24,368 nt of DNA, taken from assembly GCA_964605715.1 (NCBI GenBank), contig CAZSDV010000032.1, positions 1 through 24,368 on the forward strand. Direction: 5' to 3'. This document shows, one piece after another, positions 1-6,821 of the stretch. The position numbers and the translations under genes are program-made. Each line of letters starts with the position of its first letter. Position 1 is the stretch's first letter. Under the pieces are notes generated by a model, which was not told where the DNA came from, searched no databases, and saw nothing but the letters and a program-made list of their open reading frames with translations. The stretch comes from JAPUME01 sp964605715 (lineage in GTDB: Bacteria > Acidobacteriota > Terriglobia > UBA7540 > JAPUME01).

Positions 1-126
1 CGTTGCGGGCTTTCTAATAATAAACCCTTCTGTGACGGAGGTCATAAGGGTGGAGAGTTTAAGTCAGAGATTGAAGCTCGCGATCTTCCTCCTGCTGTAC
101 CTAAACCACAAATCCAAATTAAATAA
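1..126 (+). CDS. CDGSH iron-sulfur domain protein, C-terminal part
   Basis: Reading frame 1 is open from the window edge to TAA at 124-126 and gives 41 residues of a C-terminus. It contains C-G-L-S-N-N-K-P-F-C-D-G-G-H, which matches the CDGSH (mitoNEET-type) [2Fe-2S] signature: a second Cys, Ser three residues on, then P-x-C-D-G-x-H. The first Cys of the signature and the N-terminus lie outside the window. CDGSH domains bind a labile 2Fe-2S cluster through three Cys and one His, and small bacterial versions are usually soluble redox or Fe-S handling proteins. The tail after the motif is short and proline-rich. The gene converges on the respiratory block, with only 26 bp between its stop and the stop of the DUF420 gene. 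Family assignment is secure; the specific role is unknown. Confidence 0.8.
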   Translation, partial: RCGLSNNKPFCDGGHKGGEFKSEIEARDLPPAVPKPQIQIK

Positions 127-152
127 AATTGGAAGCTTCGTGGAGGGTAAGG

Positions 153-605
153 TCATAGTTGATATAGCATCAAATAGACAGCTACACCTGTAAGAGAAAC
201 ATACAACCATAGAGGTACAGNNNNNNNNNNCCATCGTGCAATTTTAGCATGGCTTTTAAATCTTCCGCGGATAGCACGGTAGATAGTAAGGCAGGCCATC
301 GGAGGAATCACTACAGCAAGAGTTGTATGGGAAATTAAAATGGTGAAATAAATACTTCGAATCCAACCACGACCAGTAAAAGAAACAGATCCTACTTGGT
401 AATGGTATATAAGGTAAAGAATTAAAAAGAGAATTGAAACTACAAAAGCTAATCCCATGAAATATTTATGCGCTGTTATTTTATTTTTCCGAATCATTAT
501 GTAGCCTAGCAAGAGAAGCAAAACGCAAGTAGCGTTAAGGGCAGCGTTAATACTAGGAATCATAGATAAGGGAAGTGATGCAAGAAGGTAAAAGTTCTCA
601 GTCAT
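153..605 (-). CDS. DUF420 / CtaM-like cytochrome oxidase assembly membrane protein (interrupted by assembly gap)
   Basis: This is a membrane protein of about 150 residues with four hydrophobic segments (about 20-38, 50-68, 85-107 and 130-148). Histidines H46, H68, H93 and H119 sit near membrane boundaries, as in the DUF420 family. DUF420 includes Bacillus and Staphylococcus CtaM, needed for active aa3-type oxidase, and family members usually lie in oxidase clusters, as here. It is the last gene of the - strand respiratory block, starting 3 nt after the stop of the ABC permease, so the two are probably translationally coupled. A 10-N run falls at about residues 126-129, between ...ARW and VPLWLY. 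The family usually has Trp-Thr-x-Pro there, and the codon after the gap ends in CT, so one missing base (giving Thr) would restore the expected sequence. Function is inferred from family and context. Confidence 0.82.
   Translation of the reverse strand: MTENFYLLASLPLSMIPSINAALNATCVLLLLLGYIMIRKNKITAHKYFMGLAFVVSILFLILYLIYHYQVGSVSFTGRGWIRSIYFTILISHTTLAVVIPPMACLTIYRAIRGRFKSHAKIARWXXXXVPLWLYVSLTGVAVYLMLYQL
221..230. other. Assembly gap (10 N) inside the DUF420 gene
   Basis: Ten consecutive Ns form a scaffold placeholder. The reading frame continues on both sides, and family comparison suggests that the true gap is very short, possibly a single base. Confidence 0.95.
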
Positions 606-608
606 AAG

Positions 609-1427
609 CTACAAGAAGCCTTGATTGGTTTTTCGCGAAGCCAGTATAAAAGCCACTACCAGTGCAATTACACCAAAGAATGAAGTGATTAAGATTGATT
701 GGAAAAGAGGGGGGAGGCCGTCAGCCAAAGCTGGGTTTCCTGCGTACAGAATATGCCGTAAGGAAGACATACCGTATGTTAATGGATTAAGTTTCATTAC
801 CCATCCCACCCAGGTGGAGGCACCTGTGATAGGAAACAGGGCGCCAGAGAGCAACCACATCGGAAATAAAACAAGATTCATCACAGCATGAAAACCTTGA
901 GTAGACTCTGATTTCCATGCGATAGCAAACCCAAGGGCTGTTAGGGAAAAAGCGATTAAAAATAGAATCCCTAGCATTGAAGCGAGTTGACTTCCATCCA
1001 AGGATATTCCTATTAGAGGTGCAAGAAAAACAAAGACTAAGGCTTGAAAGAACGCCAAAGTAGTCCCTCCTAGTATTTTTCCTATCACAATTGTTGGTCG
1101 TGAAACAGGGGCCACTAGCACGGAAAGAAGAAAACCTTCCCTACGATCCTCAATTAACGAGATAGTAGAAAAAATAGAAGTAAATAAGATAATCAGGGTG
1201 ATAGTCCCGGGAAAGAAGTACTCAAGATAGTTAATTTCATCTCCATTAGTAGAAATTGGCATTCGGAATGATTTACCGAAACCTGATCCAATAAGAATCC
1301 AAAAACCCACTGGCGTTCCAAGTGCCCCGACCACCCGACCTTTTTGGCGAAAAAATCTAACCAACTCACGTTTCCAAAGTGTCGTAATTGCAAGTAGGAA
1401 TCTTTGGATTTGTTTTATCGAAATCAT
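609..1427 (-). CDS. ABC-2 type transporter permease
   Basis: This 272-residue integral membrane protein has the ABC-2 layout. A cytoplasmic N-terminal amphipathic segment with W-K-R-E-L-V-R-F-F-R is followed by about six hydrophobic helices (roughly 38-55, 72-94, 112-138, 145-170, 180-203 and 240-263). The loop E-D-R-R-E-G-F (about 93-99) after the second helix is typical of ABC-2 exporter permeases of the DrrB/NodJ type. It should pair with the ATPase at 1829-2767, from which it is separated by a 76-residue membrane protein. The substrate cannot be read from sequence. Its place between heme A synthesis genes and an oxidase assembly factor suggests export of something needed for oxidase maturation (inference). 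The start at 1427 is an ATG with no strong Shine-Dalgarno sequence. Confidence 0.88.
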   Translation of the reverse strand: MISIKQIQRFLLAITTLWKRELVRFFRQKGRVVGALGTPVGFWILIGSGFGKSFRMPISTNGDEINYLEYFFPGTITLIILFTSIFSTISLIEDRREGFLLSVLVAPVSRPTIVIGKILGGTTLAFFQALVFVFLAPLIGISLDGSQLASMLGILFLIAFSLTALGFAIAWKSESTQGFHAVMNLVLFPMWLLSGALFPITGASTWVGWVMKLNPLTYGMSSLRHILYAGNPALADGLPPLFQSILITSFFGVIALVVAFILASRKTNQGFL

Positions 1428-1450
1428 AATTCAGGCCAATGTTGATGTTA

Positions 1451-1681
1451 TTAGTCTTGATCCTCTGGTTTCTTTTTATCCGATAGCCCACTAATGGTAA
1501 TTTGTTTTATTTCAATTAAAAATACTGGTAAAAAAATGGCGATGGTAGCGAAGCAACATAAGATTAGCATTAAACCGTCTAAGTGCAATGCTTCACCGTT
1601 TAAGGCTGTCCATCCTATTGTTGCTAGCGCTGATAAAGATACGATTAAGGAGAAGATGGTGAGTATCGTTTGTTCCTTCAT
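1451..1681 (-). CDS. Small two-helix membrane protein of unknown function
   Basis: The product has 76 residues. Two hydrophobic segments (about 7-28 and 35-58) are followed by a short, charged, hydrophilic tail rich in Lys, Asp and Glu. I do not recognise the family. It lies between the ATPase and permease of one ABC exporter, 23 bp before the permease start, so it is probably co-expressed with them and could be an accessory subunit. Upstream of it lie 147 very AT-rich base pairs (1682-1828) in which I see no gene. The opposite strand here also has an open frame, but the - frame has the better membrane-protein composition and agrees with its neighbours in direction. Confidence 0.6.
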   Translation of the reverse strand: MKEQTILTIFSLIVSLSALATIGWTALNGEALHLDGLMLILCCFATIAIFLPVFLIEIKQITISGLSDKKKPEDQD

Positions 1682-1828
1682 AGTGAAATATCAAGTCTCC
1701 ATTTTTAGGGTATTTATTTGGTTTAATATCTTTTTGCTCTTAATTATTTTGAATTATTCCTATAAATATTTAGATTAATTTAGTATGGTTTTTATATTTT
1801 ATTTAAAGTCTTTCAACTCATTAGTCCG

Positions 1829-2767
1829 TTATTTTGACCAGAAATTATGTCCCGTTTCACGAATGAAAACATCCTCGAGGGTAGGGTGGGCAAGTGTTAT
1901 AGTTTGTACCTGACCCCCAAAGGCGTCCATGAGTTGTGCAATAAATTCATGGGCCCGCTGACGTTCAAGTCTAAGCGTACCATCGATAATCATTCCGTGA
2001 ATTTTAAATTTATCTTCAATTTCTTTTTGTAGGTATTTTGGATCTTTTGTTTTAACAACTATTATTTCTCCTCCAAGTTTCTTTTTTAATTTTTCAGGTG
2101 AGTCTAATGCAACCAACCGCCCTTCATCAAGAAAACCCACGCGATTGCATCGTTCTGCTTCATCTAAAAGGTGAGTTGTTAGAAGAATTGTTAATCCGTT
2201 TTTTAGCCTAAGTGAATTTAGATATTCCCATAGATCACGACGAACCCCTGGGTCAAGTCCAGCAGTTGGTTCATCTAACAATAAGAGACTAGGGTTATGG
2301 AGAAGCGCTTTTGCAAGCTCAACTCGGCGCTTGAGGCCTCCTGAGAGGGTTTCTATTCGATCTTTTTTTCGGCCAATTAGACCTAATTGTTTTAGTGTAA
2401 TTTTTATTTGAGTTTTGAGGTTAGAGCCGATGAGTCCATAAAGATGTCCATGGTGCCGTAGATTTTCTTCTACTGTAAGCTTGAGGTCAAGACTTTGAGA
2501 TTGAAACACCACTCCAATCCGGCTACGGACTAAGTTCGAATCTTTCCTAACATCAAATCCAAAAAGGCAAGCAGACCCCTGACTGGGGAGTAGCAGTGTA
2601 GACAGGATCTTAAAAGCAGTAGTTTTTCCCCCTCCGTTTGGCCCAAGTAAACCAAAAACCTCTCCCTTGGAAACAGAAAAGCTGATTTTCTTGAGGGCTG
2701 ATCGACCAAATCCTTGGGGATAAGAATGGGAAAGATCTTTAACTTCGATGATTGGTGATGTATCCAT
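1829..2767 (-). CDS. ABC transporter ATP-binding protein (CcmA/DrrA/NodI-like)
   Basis: This 312-residue ATPase has all nucleotide-binding motifs: Walker A G-P-N-G-G-G-K-T-T (42-50), Q-loop Q89, signature L-S-G-G-L (141-145), Walker B L-L-L-L-D-E-P (161-167) and H-loop H199. The usual Ala of the Walker A (NGAGKTT) is Gly here, a mild variant. A C-terminal extension of about 90 residues follows the H-loop, as in DrrA/NodI-type exporters, and ends in the common T-L-E-D-V-F-I motif. It powers the ABC-2 permease at 609-1427. It starts 50 bp downstream of cyoE on the same strand, so it probably belongs to the oxidase assembly transcription unit. The substrate is unknown. Confidence 0.9.
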   Translation of the reverse strand: MDTSPIIEVKDLSHSYPQGFGRSALKKISFSVSKGEVFGLLGPNGGGKTTAFKILSTLLLPSQGSACLFGFDVRKDSNLVRSRIGVVFQSQSLDLKLTVEENLRHHGHLYGLIGSNLKTQIKITLKQLGLIGRKKDRIETLSGGLKRRVELAKALLHNPSLLLLDEPTAGLDPGVRRDLWEYLNSLRLKNGLTILLTTHLLDEAERCNRVGFLDEGRLVALDSPEKLKKKLGGEIIVVKTKDPKYLQKEIEDKFKIHGMIIDGTLRLERQRAHEFIAQLMDAFGGQVQTITLAHPTLEDVFIRETGHNFWSK

Positions 2768-2817
2768 ATTATATTAAAATTCCAGGTTGGTTCCTGTGTG
2801 TAATGTATAGTTTTAAT

Positions 2818-3744
2818 TTAAATGAATCTTTCGGCAACCAATAATGCATACAGCAATGGTAAATAAAAAACCGAAGCAAGAAGTAACTGTCTAGCTTCAG
2901 CGATAGATTGAGATATGTTTGAAGAAAAAGCGTAGTAAGCAAATGATAAGCCGAGTAAAAGTGATCCAACAAGGTAGATATTACCTGCTAGGCCAATAAA
3001 GGCAGGAACGAGGCTTACAGCCAAGAGCAGGCAGGTGTAATATTTAATTTGCCTCTGCGTGGATTTTCCATCCTTATCAACAACAGGTAACATAACGATT
3101 CCTGCACGGGCATAATCATTTTTGTACATCAAGGCTATTGCAAGGAAATGAGGAAATTGCCACAAGAATAGGATTGCATATAGGGTGATGGCTTCTAATT
3201 CAATCTGACCACGGGCAGCTGTCCAACCAATAGCTGGTGGCATTGCCCCAGGGAACGCCCCAACCAAGGTGCAGTAGGATGTCTTTTTTTTGAGTGGCGT
3301 ATAAAAAAGAAGATAACTGAATAGAGTAATAAGAGCTAGGAAACTGGACAGGAAATTTACGAAAAATGCCAGTTCAAATATACCGAGAGCGGAAAGAGAG
3401 ATTCCATACAAGAGAGCATTTCTAGGTTTTAACCTGCCTGATGGAAGGGGGCGGTTTGCGGTTCGGCGCATCCTGAAGTCTAAATCCCTTTCTATGTACT
3501 GGTTTAGGCTCCCTGTTCCACCGGCAACCAATGCGGTCCCCATGACAGCATGAAAAAATAGAGGGAAGTTGATTGTCCCGTGGGAAGCGAGATAAAAACT
3601 TGCCCCAGTGCTCATCAAGATAAGCCAGACTACGCCAGGTTTGGTTAGTTCAATATAATCAATTACCTTACCAATTAAATTATTAGGCCGCTGAGGAGGT
3701 GCTGTATCAACCGTGGACTTTGTGATGTCAGTTTGAATTTTCAT
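2818..3744 (-). CDS. cyoE: Protoheme IX farnesyltransferase (heme O synthase)
   Basis: This membrane-embedded UbiA-superfamily prenyltransferase joins a farnesyl group from farnesyl diphosphate to the 2-vinyl group of protoheme IX to make heme O, the precursor of heme A. At 308 residues it has the normal family length. The first Asp-rich motif is N-Q-Y-I-E-R-D-L-D (about 101-109), followed by R-T-x-x-R-P-L-P-S-G, which is diagnostic for CyoE/CtaB. The second diphosphate-binding motif is K-N-D-Y-A-R-A-G. About eight to nine hydrophobic helices follow a short soluble N-terminus. It lies directly downstream of ctaA, whose product acts on heme O, and upstream of the ABC exporter. The start at 3744 is an ATG. 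Confidence 0.95.
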   Translation of the reverse strand: MKIQTDITKSTVDTAPPQRPNNLIGKVIDYIELTKPGVVWLILMSTGASFYLASHGTINFPLFFHAVMGTALVAGGTGSLNQYIERDLDFRMRRTANRPLPSGRLKPRNALLYGISLSALGIFELAFFVNFLSSFLALITLFSYLLFYTPLKKKTSYCTLVGAFPGAMPPAIGWTAARGQIELEAITLYAILFLWQFPHFLAIALMYKNDYARAGIVMLPVVDKDGKSTQRQIKYYTCLLLAVSLVPAFIGLAGNIYLVGSLLLGLSFAYYAFSSNISQSIAEARQLLLASVFYLPLLYALLVAERFI

Positions 3745-3837
3745 AAAATTTTCCGATTACAAGAAAGCATTTAACGTATTTATCCTTACGGAATCCAAAG
3801 ATTAATGCAATAAAAATAGCAGTTCATGAATAAGCGT

Positions 3838-4773
3838 TCATCGAGGCCCAAGCGTACCACGCGTCAGATTATTTGATACGGCCTTAAGTGAACCATTCGT
3901 AATAGAAATGGAACGAATGGTTTCAAAAGTAAATACCAAGCTGGCCGCCAGTATCAATGCCCCTGCGGCAACGTGCGCTGTAGTAATCGCCACCAAGGGG
4001 ACTGTTGGTTGTGGAGAGTCTCCTGTTGTTAACCGCATTAAAAAAGAACCTGTTCCAAGTAGAAGTTGAACAAATAGCAATCCAACAAGTAAGAGTGATA
4101 CACGAACCATATTCCATTGTTGTGGGTGTTTGTATAGGACCCGTAAAGATGCCCACACTACTAAAATGCTAACAAAAAACGCTCCAGTTAGGTGAGGGTG
4201 GATGGTGCTGTTTGAGTGTCGCAGAACGGAACCTAATACTAGTTGCAGGAAGATTGTAATAGGAATTGCATAGCAAAAGAGTTTGAGCGAGGGTTTGCCA
4301 TTGTCGATTATTTTTGTTTGGGGAAGCTTCCAGTCTGAAGATGTTAAGAGTGAAAGAATAACCATCACAGAAAAAAATATCTGAGCAAGGCAAGCATGAG
4401 CGACAGAGACCGGAAGAGGCAAAAGAAATATAACAGTAATTCCACCCAGGATCCCCTGGCTAATTACCACAAAAAGTGCAAAAAGTCCAAGAGTCCGAAC
4501 ATGCCTTGGCTCTGAGCTCTGCCATAACCATAGATTGAAAGCAATGGTTAGCAACCCAACAAGCGCTGCAATTATTCGGTGTGTGTGCTCATAACGTATG
4601 TTTCCTTCCATTGGGGGCATTAAAGAACCATAAGAAAGTGGCCAATCAGGAACTGCGAGACCAGCCTCATTACTTGTAACTAAACCTCCAGCTACGATAA
4701 GTAGAAAAGTTACAAATGTGGTAAAAATGATAAATTTATGCAACCCTCGATTTTTCGGTACAGTTAATGCCAT
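3838..4773 (-). CDS. ctaA: Heme A synthase (COX15/CtaA)
   Basis: The enzyme oxidises the C8 methyl group of heme O to a formyl group, giving heme A for the oxidase encoded just upstream. The product has 311 residues and about eight transmembrane helices. Signatures seen are T-S-N-E-A-G-L-A-V-P-D-W-P (about 33-45), the E-H-T-H-R segment with Glu62, His63 and His65, His126 in the second half of the four-helix unit, then a repeat of the arrangement with His186, His192 and His194, and His267. These fit the internal duplication and heme-ligating His pairs of CtaA. The start is the ATG at 4773. Downstream, 93 bp separate it from cyoE; upstream is the small CxxC membrane protein. Confidence 0.94.
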   Translation of the reverse strand: MALTVPKNRGLHKFIIFTTFVTFLLIVAGGLVTSNEAGLAVPDWPLSYGSLMPPMEGNIRYEHTHRIIAALVGLLTIAFNLWLWQSSEPRHVRTLGLFALFVVISQGILGGITVIFLLPLPVSVAHACLAQIFFSVMVILSLLTSSDWKLPQTKIIDNGKPSLKLFCYAIPITIFLQLVLGSVLRHSNSTIHPHLTGAFFVSILVVWASLRVLYKHPQQWNMVRVSLLLVGLLFVQLLLGTGSFLMRLTTGDSPQPTVPLVAITTAHVAAGALILAASLVFTFETIRSISITNGSLKAVSNNLTRGTLGPR

Positions 4774-4825
4774 AAATCATACACTTTCCGATATCAACCA
4801 GAAGCAAATAGCGGATCTAGAGGTT

Positions 4826-5152
4826 TCACTGGAAGCTTCCTGCCATTGGAGGTGTGGGGCAGTCTTGCTCTTTTTCCTGATTGTTCCCGCTTTCTTGTGA
4901 GGTCCTGGGAAGTGGTTCAGTTTTCTGTCCAAGGAAGGCAGCACTTAAAATACCGGTGAAAATTAAGAGGGATGGAACTAATAGGAGAAGTATTCCAGAA
5001 TTCAAAGCTTGGCCAGCCTCTAATCCAGCAGCAGCAGCATTTTTTACGCACAGAGAGCACCCCTGGCCCCAGATTTTCATGGGAAAACAAAAAATAGACA
5101 CAGGCAAAACAACCAGAAAGCATTTATTTATTTGCTGAAAATAAATCTTCAT
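4826..5152 (-). CDS. Small membrane protein with signal segment and CxxC motif
   Basis: This 108-residue protein has a hydrophobic signal-like N-terminus (about 10-27), then C-S-L-C (32-35) at the likely mature end, an Ala-rich stretch, one transmembrane helix (about 51-72), and a hydrophilic Glu/Gln-rich tail. The layout suggests that the CxxC pair faces the periplasm. I recall small proteins of this shape beside oxidase genes in other bacteria, but I know of no experimentally defined function. Its place between the subunit IV gene (12 bp away) and ctaA suggests a part in oxidase assembly. A role in copper, thiol or heme handling is speculative. The opposite strand has an overlapping open frame without membrane-protein character, which I left out. 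Confidence 0.68.
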   Translation of the reverse strand: MKIYFQQINKCFLVVLPVSIFCFPMKIWGQGCSLCVKNAAAAGLEAGQALNSGILLLLVPSLLIFTGILSAAFLGQKTEPLPRTSQESGNNQEKEQDCPTPPMAGSFQ

Positions 5153-5164
5153 TTAATCAAATTT

Positions 5165-5470
5165 CTAAGGTCTGAGATCTAATATACGGATGCTATCTGG
5201 AAAAAAAGCAAAAAGAAGGACAATGACTATTATCATTGGCGGGATTAAGCTCCATTTAAGTCCACGTGTTTCATGCTGCAGGTGCATGAAATAGGAAATA
5301 ATTAACCCGGCCTTCACCATGGATAGCGCTATTAGCAAGAAGAGCATCAACAAAGTTGCAAGCTCTTGGAAGGCCAATGCAATCTCAACCGCAGTTAGGA
5401 CTATCAACCAGAGCCACACCCAAATATATATTTTTGAAGATTCCTGCTTGCTACTTGAATAGGTGCTCAT
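5165..5470 (-). CDS. coxD: Cytochrome c oxidase subunit IV (prokaryotic type)
   Basis: This 101-residue small subunit of the heme-copper oxidase has three hydrophobic helices (about 20-37, 43-64 and 76-94). It carries the motif Y-F-M-H-L-x-x-E, characteristic of the prokaryotic COX4 (CtaF/CoxD) family. The start is taken as the ATG at 5470 because the - strand reads AAGAAGGA five to six bases before it. An in-frame TTG at 5485 would add five residues but would place that ribosome binding site inside the gene. The gene lies 35 bp downstream of the second subunit III gene. It probably stabilises subunits I and III rather than binding cofactors. Confidence 0.88.
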   Translation of the reverse strand: MSTYSSSKQESSKIYIWVWLWLIVLTAVEIALAFQELATLLMLFLLIALSMVKAGLIISYFMHLQHETRGLKWSLIPPMIIVIVLLFAFFPDSIRILDLRP

Positions 5471-5505
5471 TTTTCCTTCTTTCAAGATAACCTACACAAG
5501 GACAA

Positions 5506-6135
5506 TTAATTTAAATTTGATGACATCAAATAAACAAGCGGAAAAATAAACATCCAGACTAGATCAACGAAATGCCAATACAATCCGCTTGATTCAACGT
5601 CTTCATGAGTAAATTTTCCTCGTGCTGTACCAACTGCAATAATTCCTAAGTAAACAACTCCGGCAGTAACATGTGTCATGTGCAAGCCTGTCAAAGAAAA
5701 AAAAGATGCCCCGAAAAGAGGCGTACCCCAAGGGTTTTGAACGAGGGTTACGCCTTCGTGCATTAAATCTAGCCATTCTTTGATATGAAGGATATCAAAA
5801 ATGATCCCTCCGAGCATTGTGCATACAAGCCACCGAACGACGTGGGAGCGGTTCCCGTTTTTCGAGGAATTGACTGCAAAAACCATAGTGAGGCTACTGC
5901 CCAAAAGAACAATGGTCATAAGTGTTGCATTCGCGAGACTTGGCCATATATGGAATGGGGTGGGCCAAGTTTCAGTTGAAACGCGTAAATAGCTATACGC
6001 TATAAGCATGGTTGCAAAAGTAATTGAATCGGAAACAATGAAAAGCCACATTCCGAATTTCTTAGAACCAATTCGGTAAGGGGAGCGACCCCCGCCCCAT
6101 AGTGATTTATTTAAAGGATTTGATACTTCAGACAC
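5506..6135 (-). CDS. coxC: Cytochrome c oxidase subunit III
   Basis: This subunit III has about 209 residues and five hydrophobic helices. Family features seen are G-M-W-L-F-I-V-S-D near the first helix, G-L-H-M-T-H-V in the fourth, and Y-W-H-F-V-D-L-V-W near the C-terminus. The start is set at a GTG (6133-6135) because a perfect AGGAGGT-like ribosome binding site precedes it by six bases. An ATG at 6186 would add 17 residues, would overlap the upstream gene by about 47 bases, and gives a Cys/Phe-rich N-terminus unlike the family. With the GTG start, the gene begins 4 bases after the stop of the other subunit III gene. This is the more canonical of the two paralogues. Confidence 0.92.
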   Translation of the reverse strand: MSEVSNPLNKSLWGGGRSPYRIGSKKFGMWLFIVSDSITFATMLIAYSYLRVSTETWPTPFHIWPSLANATLMTIVLLGSSLTMVFAVNSSKNGNRSHVVRWLVCTMLGGIIFDILHIKEWLDLMHEGVTLVQNPWGTPLFGASFFSLTGLHMTHVTAGVVYLGIIAVGTARGKFTHEDVESSGLYWHFVDLVWMFIFPLVYLMSSNLN

Positions 6136-6139
6136 CCTA

Positions 6140-6793
6140 TTACCTCCAAAACAATAAAAGCATGAAAATGTAAACCCAGAGTCCATCCATAAAATGCCAA
6201 TAGATGGCGGTTACGTCAAGCCCAACCCCAGTAAATGAGGTTTTGGATTTAATAATATATGACCGATAATTAAGATAAAAGAGAGCCAAAAGGCCCCCAA
6301 AAAGGTGAAGGGAATGCGCCACAGTAAACAGATAAAAGAAAGAGCTGCTGGGGTTTGAGGCTAGGTAGACACCCTGTGCGACTAGGTCTCTCCAGGCAAC
6401 GAATTGACCACACACGAAGGCGCTTCCTAGAATGAGTGTAGATACAAGCCAAAGAGTAAGAGCTTCCATCCTGCCCCGCTTAAAAGATTGCCGGGCTTTT
6501 TCAATTGTGAAACTACTGAGTAAGAGCACTAGGGTGTTTAGCCAGATAATGCTTGGCAGTGGAGTGGTGGTCCAGTCATTCGAGAGTCCACGACGCACCA
6601 CCATAGCGCTTGTGAAAGAAATAAACATCATTAGGATTGGGATTAGAGCAATATATATTCCAATCCGAAAGGTCTTTGGTGTGGGCAGGCCCCTACTTGA
6701 GCGTAGCCAATTCCCCTGTACATTATTTCCCTCAGGAAGGGGTTCAAGGTCAGTTAGTTGATGTCTTTTAAAAAGCGTTGTAGCGAATTCCAT
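6140..6793 (-). CDS. Second, divergent heme-copper oxidase subunit III
   Basis: This 217-residue membrane protein of the subunit III superfamily has five hydrophobic helices after a soluble N-terminus of about 40 residues. It keeps the C-terminal signature Y-W-H-F-M-D-G-L-W and a shortened H-S-L-H-L-F-G-G motif in helix four. It differs strongly from the adjacent coxC in the rest of the chain, so this is an old paralogue rather than a recent duplication. It starts 28 bp after coxA. In A1-type oxidases subunit III may help stabilise the active site and proton uptake. Whether both proteins sit in one complex, or this one contacts the multiheme cytochrome, cannot be told from sequence. Confidence 0.88.
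   Translation of the reverse strand: MEFATTLFKRHQLTDLEPLPEGNNVQGNWLRSSRGLPTPKTFRIGIYIALIPILMMFISFTSAMVVRRGLSNDWTTTPLPSIIWLNTLVLLLSSFTIEKARQSFKRGRMEALTLWLVSTLILGSAFVCGQFVAWRDLVAQGVYLASNPSSSFFYLFTVAHSLHLFGGLLALFYLNYRSYIIKSKTSFTGVGLDVTAIYWHFMDGLWVYIFMLLLFWR
6142..6147 (-). promoter_or_regulatory. Ribosome binding site deciding the GTG start of coxC
   Basis: The - strand reads GGAGGT here, six bases before GTG at 6133-6135. It overlaps the stop codon of the upstream subunit III gene, which fits translational coupling. Confidence 0.8.
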
Positions 6794-6821
6794 ACGTGTT
6801 TGATTTCTGTATTTTAAATAT

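Noticed and set aside
5471..5485. TTG start for the subunit IV gene at 5485
   Set aside because: It would place the evident ribosome binding site inside the coding region; ATG at 5470 fits better.
6136..6186. Upstream ATG start for coxC at 6186
   Set aside because: It would overlap the preceding gene and add an atypical N-terminus; the GTG at 6135 has a perfect ribosome binding site at the right distance.
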